From NCBI RefSeq assembly GCF_921293095.1, contig NC_060254.1:105858917-105922916 (forward strand): DNA of 64,000 nt. The letters run 5' to 3'. The stretch comes from Ischnura elegans (Eukaryota > Arthropoda > Insecta > Odonata > Coenagrionidae). Of the stretch, positions 57,487-64,000 are shown piece after piece (position 1 is the first letter of the stretch; the number at the start of each line of letters is the position of its first letter). The translations under genes and the position numbers were made by a program. Below the pieces are notes generated by a model. The model was given only the letters and a program-made list of their open reading frames with translations. It had not been told where the DNA came from and searched no databases.

Positions 57487-57669
57487 CTATCCGTGTGTAT
57501 GGATGTCTTTTAATGAATCGAATCGCTCAGTTGACGGGATGGCACCGTTAACGGTCGCCTTGGTCACCACGACACCCATTTCAATGTGGCCCAGCAGTGC
57601 GCCGTTCACGGCGTGAAATACAGGCAGTGCTACAGAAGGGCCGCTTTCTGAAGAAATGACTCTTTGCAA
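57487..57669 (-). other. Short GC-rich coding-like segment, unrecognised
   Basis: After the acceptor-like CATTTCTTCAG the minus strand is open for about 60 codons with regular codon structure (VALPVFHAVNGALLGHIEMG, VVVTKATVNGAIPS) in DNA much richer in GC than its surroundings. It replaces the expected part of block b in array copy 4. I do not recognise the protein. It could be an exon of a retrogene or a captured fragment. Confidence 0.3.
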
Positions 57670-58066
57670 TCAATAATTTCCCTGCAGATATTATCAGTGT
57701 TATTTTAAAGCACATAAAAACTAAACTATGTTCATACCAATATTTGGAGTTATTTTTTCTGCATTCAAATCAAGTTAAACAAAACAGCATGAATTTCCCT
57801 GTTAGTGTTTCTCATATTAGTACATGTTTACATTACGAGAGGGGACCTAACGGTTGAGAGAGGGATCTGCTTTTCCCGTAAAGGGTTCCAAGCAGTGATA
57901 TTTTCTGAGTCAGTGTGAGAATCCTGGTCGCCTCTGAGTGCATCTGTTTGTCTTTGGGATTTTTTTGGTTAATCAACTTTTTCCGATGTAGCGAAAAGGT
58001 GTGATGGCTGACTGGCGGGGTGGACATGCGGCAGTGAAGTTTATTTTATTTATTTTTTTTTTTGCA

Positions 58067-58681
58067 GGGGAAAACTCCCGCAGAAACTCTAGTGATGCTT
58101 AAAACTGCTTTTGGGAATACTAATCTAAGTAAAGCACGTGTCTACGACTGGTTTTTGCATCTCAACAATGGACAGATGTCGATTGATGACCATCCTCATT
58201 AAGGGCACCCGTCAACATCAAGAACGGACGGCAATGTTGCAAAAATCCACTCCCTCATTCAAGAAGATCGTTGCCGAACCATAGAAGAACTTTATAGGTA
58301 TTTTGCAGAGGTTAAGGGAAACTATCCGGAGAAAAAGGGCTGATCTTTGGCACACAGGTGATTGGTTCTTCCACCATGACAATGTAGCCGCCCACACCGC
58401 AATGTCCATGAAGTGGTTTTTGACAAAAAAAGGCATCACGCCAATCGTTCACCCCCACTTTTCACCAGATATTGCCACCTGTTACTCTCTCTACTTCCTA
58501 GACTGAAAAGGGATATTAACGGAAAAGGTTTTGGGATGGTAGGTGAAGTAAAACAAAAATCGGTGAAAGGCCGAAAGAACATTGATTTAAGTGATTTAAA
58601 AAATTGTTTTGAAGTGTCAAAGTAACGATTAGATGAATGAATGTGCTGCAGTCAATGAGGATTACTTGGAAGGTGATAAAA
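58067..58681 (+). pseudogene. mariner-family transposase, internally deleted
   Basis: The first piece (58067-58318) carries the mariner helix-turn-helix region: GKTPAETLVMLKTAFG, VYDWFLHLNNGQMSIDD, HPSTSRTDGNVAKI and the TIEEL motif, with one stop. The second piece (58303-58506) has DWFFHHDNVAAHTAMSMKWF, with the second catalytic Asp, and PHFSPDIATCYSLYFL, where the third Asp (usual PCD) is Tyr. The region with the first Asp is deleted. The tail (CAAVNEDYLEGD) is the usual ending, again after frame changes. Dead. Confidence 0.88.
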
Positions 58682-59095
58682 ATTTATAGAGAAAATATTG
58701 ATTATTGAAAAAGTTACTGCGCAATTCCCATTATTTTTGGCTCCCCTCATGTATTATCCAACTAGACCATTCACAATTACTCTTGATGGGAACTCTATGC
58801 AGATATTTTTTATTATGAGCACCTTATTTGGGTCAGATTTCAAAACTCACAATCATCTTGAACTTCAAACTATTCATTTCTTATCCCTAAACTATGTCTT
58901 AGTATGAGGGCTGGAATGTCTTTTTGAATGTCACATTACGGGTTTTACAAATATAGGTATCTAAAGATGAGGTATTAAAATCTCAGGGAAATATTTAAAT
59001 AAAGTTCACTTCAAAAACTACAATGCACTAATATGCTAATATACTAGTATGTTTTATAACGCTCACAGGGAATGGTTGCATGTAACTTGCTCTCC

Positions 59096-59521
59096 TAGAT
59101 TTTAGTGACAAGATTAAACAGTGGCATTTACCAGGACCTACGTCACCCTGGGCTTCCCAGGCAACTACCCAGGGTGGCGTAGCTAGGGGGCAACCAAACG
59201 CCCAAACAGCAAAATTAAATTGTTTTCCAATTTTAAAATTTTTTATTTTTTATTCTATCTCATGGTGCAAATTTATTTTTTATTTTTGCGGAAGAAAAGG
59301 TAGACTTTGTGAAAAAAAACTCATAAAGTTTCATGGCTATTATCCATGTATATAATAAAAATATATCACTGCCACTCATATTATGTTGGTTCTTGAAAAA
59401 TATAAGTCTATTAAACTATTTGGATTAAAATGTTCTTATTACCTCCGAAAATGCTCTCTGGTATTTCTTTTTAACAAAAAATGTACACTGCATTACACAC
59501 AAAAGAGGTGATGCTACACAA
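59096..59521. other. No gene; hAT-like scraps
   Basis: CAGGGTGGCGTAGCTAGGGG near 59170 looks like a hAT-type terminus without a partner. The rest is AT-rich. Confidence 0.4.
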
Positions 59522-59840
59522 TGGCTCAGGGAGGGGTCAGGCTTTGGAGGATAGACCACTTCCGCCCCGAATTCAGAGAAATTTTTTAATTCATTTCATT
59601 TTACTTACTTAATTGCATTGATATTAATTATGGAAAAGTGTAAGGATCGATAGAATATCCCTGAGAAAGCTGTAAACCTCACCATTTTGAACCATTTTCA
59701 TATCTTAAAATTTTCTGGGGGAGGTCCCAGCACCACTGGCTTACAATGGCAGGCATTCCATACCATCCAGATCCCACAGCATTGATTGTCCCCTCTAAAA
59801 TTCCCCTGTCCTTAATTCCTTGCTGTACCCCTTTCCCCGG
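59522..59840 (+). mobile_element. hAT-type miniature element, family 1 (diverged)
   Basis: Contains AATTCAGAGAAATTTTTT, TAAACCTCACCATTTTGAAC and CTTAATTCCTTGCTG in the family 1 order. Termini and flanks have decayed (CAGGGAGGGG left), so limits are approximate. Confidence 0.6.
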
Positions 59841-60189
59841 ACCACTTAATTGGTATATGTAATTGAGGGGTATTCCATACCAAACCCCCCTTAGTAGGGC
59901 AACACAACAGCAGTTTGCTCTGTGTTTTCCCTTGAGCGGGCCCTGGTATTGATGTACAAGTCATTTATATTTTGACCGTAATAAAGATAAGAGTGCTATC
60001 CACAAGCATTCTTGTTCTTTTCCGAATCCAATCAATTCCGCATTACAATATTTGAGTGCTCCAATTTTGGGGATTTGATGGATTTTAGGGTGTTTGCAGA
60101 TTATAAAGCATACAAGCCTCAAAGTCTCAAAGTCTGGATCTACAGGCTTTATAGTTGTGTTCGCTAGTTTCCTTGTGTTCACCCATCCC

Positions 60190-60380
60190 TATTTCCTTTT
60201 TTGCCAAACGTCGGGTTGAATCGACGAGCATTATCATACGCAAACGACCTGATGCCGGCTATAGCTGACATGGGGGAAGGAAGGTGACTGGTGAGATAGC
60301 TGTGGTCGTATGCATTCTGGCCCTGCCAGAGACCCAACTTAGGGAGACCCTAGGGCCACTGCACCGTAATTAAGCCCGAC
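60190..60380 (+). mobile_element. Fragment related to the piggyBac-type element at 52.6 kb
   Basis: Shares in order ATCATACGCAAACGACCTGA, a GGCTATAGCTGACA stretch, TGGTGAGATAGC and GGGCCACTGC with 52630-52800. Ends are not preserved. Confidence 0.55.
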
Positions 60381-60754
60381 CCTCCCCTTATGGGATCTGC
60401 TTTTATCCCACTCCACAATGTTGATTGTAATGCATTTACGTACATGAGTAGGCAAAAATTGTCTTGTGAACGCATAACTCAGCTAAAAGGTTTGCGCCGA
60501 GTGCATTTAAATGGGTTTATTATAGTATCCTTTGTGTTATGTTTTCACTTAGGGCGTGTCAAGAGGTGTGCCTACGCGGCAGGATGACCAGCCACAGAAA
60601 TTGCATGATGTCGTACATGTGACATAAAACAAGCTAATGCAAAAACAACAAGAAAAAGGACAGGTGGGATACAACAAGAAGAGGAACTAAGGCGTTTTGG
60701 TAGGATGAGAAGTACTTGTGTACTAACTTGGGTAGCAATCTGTGCAGCCATGGT

Positions 60755-60955
60755 CAGGGGCGGATCCAGGATTTCTTTCTGGGAGGGGCACAAGCAAGGC
60801 CGTATCCAGGATTTTGTTCAGGGGGGGGCACAAGGATACCTTGTTATACAAAACGAACGAAATTATAATAGGACCGTATTAAAAATCTATCATATTTTTA
60901 AGGGTCTGGGGGGGGGCATGTGCCCCCGTGCCCCCCCCCCCTGGATCCGCCTATG
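60755..60955. mobile_element. hAT-type miniature element with exact 8-bp target duplication and a doubled left end
   Basis: Ends CAGGGGCGGATCCAGGATTT and (other strand) CATAGGCGGATCCAGGGGGG. GCCATGGT is identical at 60747-60754 and 60956-60963. A second left-end-like sequence, GGCCGTATCCAGGATTTTGT, follows 44 bp inside, with GGGGCACAAG repeated. This implies an internal terminal duplication. Confidence 0.9.
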
Positions 60956-61069
60956 GCCATGGTAATGCGCATAGCAGACAGACAAATAGACATCCACTTC
61001 TAAATATATGTAGAAGATGGTTAGCTAGATTTATAAAATCCCTTCTTACCTTTTATAGGAGGAATAGGG

Positions 61070-61319
61070 CAGGGTCGCAGCTAAGGACAAAGGCTGGGGG
61101 GTGGGTTTAGGCGCAACTATAATACTTTGGGGTGTGGGGGTATTGCATAACCGCCTTAAGATTAATGGTGTAAAATGGCGACCATTACGGTTTTCTGAGG
61201 GATATGTGATTAATCCTAATACTATTCCATAAGTAATACAAATCCATTAAGTAAAATGGATTAAACTTAAAAATTTCTCTGAGCTCTGGAGGGGTTTTAT
61301 TCCCCACGCTGCGCCACTG
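61070..61319 (-). mobile_element. hAT-type miniature element, family 1, with exact 8-bp target duplication
   Basis: Read on the minus strand it starts CAGTGGCGCAGCGTGGGG and shares CAGAGCTCAGAG-like, GCCATTTTACACCATT and GCCTAAACCCACCCCC words with the copy at 37950. GAATAGGG flanks both sides (61062-61069, 61320-61327). The other end keeps CAGGGTCGCAGCTAAGG. Confidence 0.9.
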
Positions 61320-61327
61320 GAATAGGG

Positions 61328-62627
61328 GATGCTCAATTGAGTATTGAGTTTAATTCTCAATTGAATTGCGGTGGAATGATTAGAATGGTAGAAAGTATTT
61401 CAATCTTGTTACAATCTAAGAGTGAGGGATCAATACTTATTCTAGGAATTAAGGTACAGCAATTCCAATGGAAAACCTTGAAAATGTCATATACCTCTGG
61501 GTGGTTGGCCGCCGACATGCCAGGGAGTTGTCCTTGATGTTATGGCCCTGAAATAGTGAAGGCATATAATTGTAGATAAACCTCATTTATTGATGAAAAT
61601 TAGAACTGTGTGACATCTTAAGATAACAGAAAAAATGTTATTCTAGACCTAACGTTGTGTGTTTTTAATGTAATAACCACTATTATCCAAGATTATTACA
61701 AGTTTTTCCAAGAGAACTTTACATTTTTTAGAATAAGGGTGTTCATAGGGGAGAATTCTTGTATTCAGAAATGTACTATGGGAGACATAAGTGATAATTA
61801 CATAGGGGTCAGTGTTTGCCAATATCAATACCACCATGGGAATAGATTATCCCACAGCAAGGTACTATTGTTTTCAATAATTTGTTGAAAACCACACATC
61901 CAATTTTCCTATCAGGGCCAGACCAGTAAAACTTGGATAGCTGGCATACAAGGCTAATTGCACCCAAGGTCAAGGATGTGACGGAACTAGCAAAATTGGA
62001 GTCAAAGTATATGCGATGTGAGCAAAGTCTGGAAACGAGCACGTAGTCTCGTAGCTGATACTATTGCTATCATCATTGATTCATAACTAATTATATTCAA
62101 ATGTGAGTTTGCACAGACTACTCTGAGTGCTTGAAGGAGCTTTGCAGCAGCCTGAAACTATGTACAGTGTCGTTAACCTCAGCTTCAATATCAGTGTGGC
62201 AATAGAAATGTAATTTAATTAATTATGAATTAATTTGATTAAAATCCTGTTACTTCTCCTTGTTTAAAAGTGATAAGTGCCATGGAAATTGAATTTTCAA
62301 TGGAAATAAAGTACATCCAAATGAATGTTACTTCCAGAATCAGTTAATGAGCAATCTTCCCAGTCATAGAAAAAGGGAAGCAGTCCAATGATCCGTGATT
62401 CTCCTATCCTATTAGGCAAGTTCAGAGGCAGAATATCACTCATGTTTGAATGGTGGCAGGAATGGATCCAGATTGCAGGGGGAGGCACTCCTTTACATTG
62501 AGAGGAATCAAAACATCTGGGAGTCTACCATTTCAATCCTGTTGGCATTTGCACGAGGTGGAAATCTCTCTAATTTATGTCCACACCAAGACTTCTAGGC
62601 ATACAATCATAGGATACATTCACTTAC
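61328..62627. other. No gene recognised
   Basis: AT-rich with chance frames. If the exon at 62628-63154 is real, this would include its downstream intron. Confidence 0.4.
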
Positions 62628-63154
62628 CTCTTGAGGTGGGACTTTGGGCCTCGCCGCGGGTCACAGATGGTCTTGATGGCGGTAAAACCTCCCGTCCCCA
62701 TCGGGATGGTTCCGCGACGCTCTCTGTCCCAGGGCCTGGCGGACAAGATCTTCAATCCGTCTCTCTATAACCCCCACCATCCAGTCAATTTCGTTTGTAA
62801 TAGACGCTATATCCAGAATTATGTTGTTATACTGTTGCATGAATTCTTCAACTGAGGGACGGTGGAGGTGGGGCCCTGGAAAGTCTTCCACCCCCCTGGC
62901 AGGGCCCTGTCGTTCAACATTGAGGTCTTCCCATGGGTCTTCTACTAGGCCTTCTTCTCCCGGAGGAGGAGAGGCGGTTGGTGAAGGGCGGCCCTCCTCC
63001 GGGGGCAATGGGGACGTGGCTATCGGCATCTCTGCAGTTTCATCTGACGTCGCTGTTTGCGGCAATGCCACGTCAGCCCCTGAAGTCTCCAACTCCTCCG
63101 GGATAGGGCCCTCGGCAGCCAATTCCTCCACCTCTTTGCGTCCTAGGCATCTGC
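62628..63154 (-). CDS. Exon-like open frame: acidic/proline-rich protein of unknown identity (C-terminal part)
   Basis: On the minus strand a pyrimidine-rich acceptor, TTCCTCTCTATAATAG, precedes 63154 and a consensus donor AGAG|GTAAGT follows 62628. The frame is open from the acceptor (RCLGRKEVEELAAEG) to a stop at 62661. The first Met is at 63131, giving 156 residues. The N-terminal two thirds are acidic and rich in Pro, Glu, Ser and Thr, so probably disordered. The last ~45 residues (EEFMQQYNNIILDIASITNE, IERRIEDLVRQALGQR) look helical, perhaps coiled coil. GC content is far above its surroundings. The stop lies 33 bases before the donor. It may be a host exon or a transposon accessory protein. 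Confidence 0.45.
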
Positions 63155-64000
63155 CTATTATAGAGAGGAATCCTTCTTGATCACAAATAAATTTGGGCCC
63201 ATTTCATTCCCACCCCAGAGATTTTGCTATCGAAATGGATTAGTTAATGACACTTGTAGACTATGCAGGATAGAGAAAGATCGTTTAATTTGATTGTATA
63301 ATTAGAAGAATTGGAGAAGAAGCATTCACCTGGGTTCCTCATGGGGAATCTAAGTGAACAGTTGTGCATTAGGGACCCTAAGTGTCTTATATGTGTAACA
63401 CCTAGTGAGGTTATCAAGGCTCTATTGCACCCTTGCAATGCCAAGGACCCATCTACTTCACTTGGGAATCAATCCAGTTACGACTCCGTACTAACTTACA
63501 AAAATTCCATAGCTCTAAAATACTACTACTAGAGTACTACTTCAGTGTTTTCCTAAAGAGGGGCTAATATGGCTTATTGTCAGTGTGAGTTTAAAAAACT
63601 ATTTGTATCCGTTATTCTAGCAAGTCGTTCATTAATATGCCTTCACATAGAAATTATTGGGAAGAAGTTTGCAAAGGAATGTGTTTATCTAGATATCTCA
63701 TCGACCGGAGAAAAAATTCCCAGCAAACGCCACAAAAAATCATTATATGCATCGATTACATGTTCGATTCATGATAAATATGATCTTCATGTCCGGTTTT
63801 TGACTTTGAAGGAGTAATACAATGCAACGGAATTGTTGGAGACTTACCGGAAAGGAAATCGATTAAATAATGCATGACTACGATAAATTTCCGCCAGGAA
63901 AATTGAGGCTGGGAAATAACACCTTCATACGGGGCTCTAGCAATCTCTTCCTTGAGTAAATTTACCCGAAAACCAAGGAAAATGCGAGTTTCCTGGACAT
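63155..64000. other. No gene recognised
   Basis: AT-rich. Plus-strand frames at 63311-63532 and 63569-63817 have no domain I recognise. Confidence 0.4.

Larger units (their letters stand above)
49790..59095. repeat. Segmental tandem array: at least four degenerate copies of one anonymous unit
   Basis: Three blocks recur in the same order. Block a (ATACCATTTTGATGATCTGC ... TTATGGCTG ... AATGATATTCATTAG) is at 49800, 52020, 53545 and 55385, with a partial copy at 51075. Block b (TTGGAAATT...CCTTGAGGAAAT ... TTTCCCTGTTAGTGTTTCTC) is at 50035, 53980 and 57665, partial at 53435. Block c (ACTATTATCCAACTAGACCA ... CGCTCACAGGGCATGGTTGC) is at 50917, 54510 and 58745. The original unit was probably 1-1.5 kb; insertions account for the rest. 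No TE protein is encoded by the unit itself. Confidence 0.8.

Noticed and set aside
62661-63180. 119-codon plus-strand frame at 62821-63180 rich in Ser/Gly
   Set aside because: Mirror of the GC-rich minus-strand frame, which has better splice boundaries and composition.
1-64000. CRISPR arrays, prokaryotic operons, phage or plasmid features
   Set aside because: No spaced identical short repeats, no Shine-Dalgarno-linked gene chains; all identifiable elements are eukaryotic.

Overview
This window looks like AT-rich nuclear DNA from an arthropod, probably an insect. The basis is the eukaryotic transposon content: a Ty1/copia element whose primer-binding site resembles Drosophila copia, Penelope-like elements with GIY-YIG endonuclease, CR1/Jockey-type LINE tails, mariner, piggyBac-type and many hAT-type miniature elements, and a tRNA-derived SINE. 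Canonical GT-AG splice signals, a TACTAAC branch point and an arthropod-type TCAGTT initiator are also present. I cannot name the species. No intact host protein-coding gene, rRNA, true tRNA, CRISPR array or bacterial operon is visible, and almost every open frame is a relic of a mobile element or a chance frame.

Layout. 1-2.3 kb: the 5' part of a copia element on the minus strand (integrase, protease, Gag, primer-binding site, 131-bp LTR). 2.5-3.9 kb: a DNA element with CCCTGATAAA termini and an internal 159-bp duplication. 5.9-6.8 kb: a miniature element of a repeat family (AATAGGG termini) holding a nested SINE and a perfect hairpin. 10.7-15.1 kb: two candidate CRE-bearing promoters with first exons. 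15-35 kb: a probable long non-coding, multi-exon plus-strand transcription unit. Its purine-rich (GAAGA) exons at 29.4-31.3 kb have been amplified together with their introns. Decayed LINE and Penelope copies and other elements lie in its long introns.

36.8-49.4 kb is a dense transposon nest. It holds a 2.8-kb hAT element with an 8-bp target duplication and a decayed ZMYM1-like transposase, which itself carries a nested hAT miniature element; a piggyBac-type element with TTAA; a 731-bp foldback element with 261-bp, almost identical arms; palindromic miniature elements; LINE linker fragments; and a Penelope 3' end.

49.8-59.1 kb is a segmental tandem array of at least four degenerate copies of one anonymous unit. 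Each copy carries a similar minus-strand exon-like block, and the array was later interrupted by hAT, piggyBac-like, mariner and E-box-rich elements. Sister copies act as empty-site controls for the insertions. 59.5-61.3 kb has more hAT-type miniature elements, several with exact 8-bp duplications. 62.6-63.2 kb holds a minus-strand exon-like open frame, acidic and proline-rich, of unknown identity.

The genes do not form a pathway. The most interesting items are the non-coding locus with amplified exons, the segmental array with conserved splice-flanked blocks, and the foldback element whose loop carries a hammerhead-like core also suggested at the Penelope 3' end.
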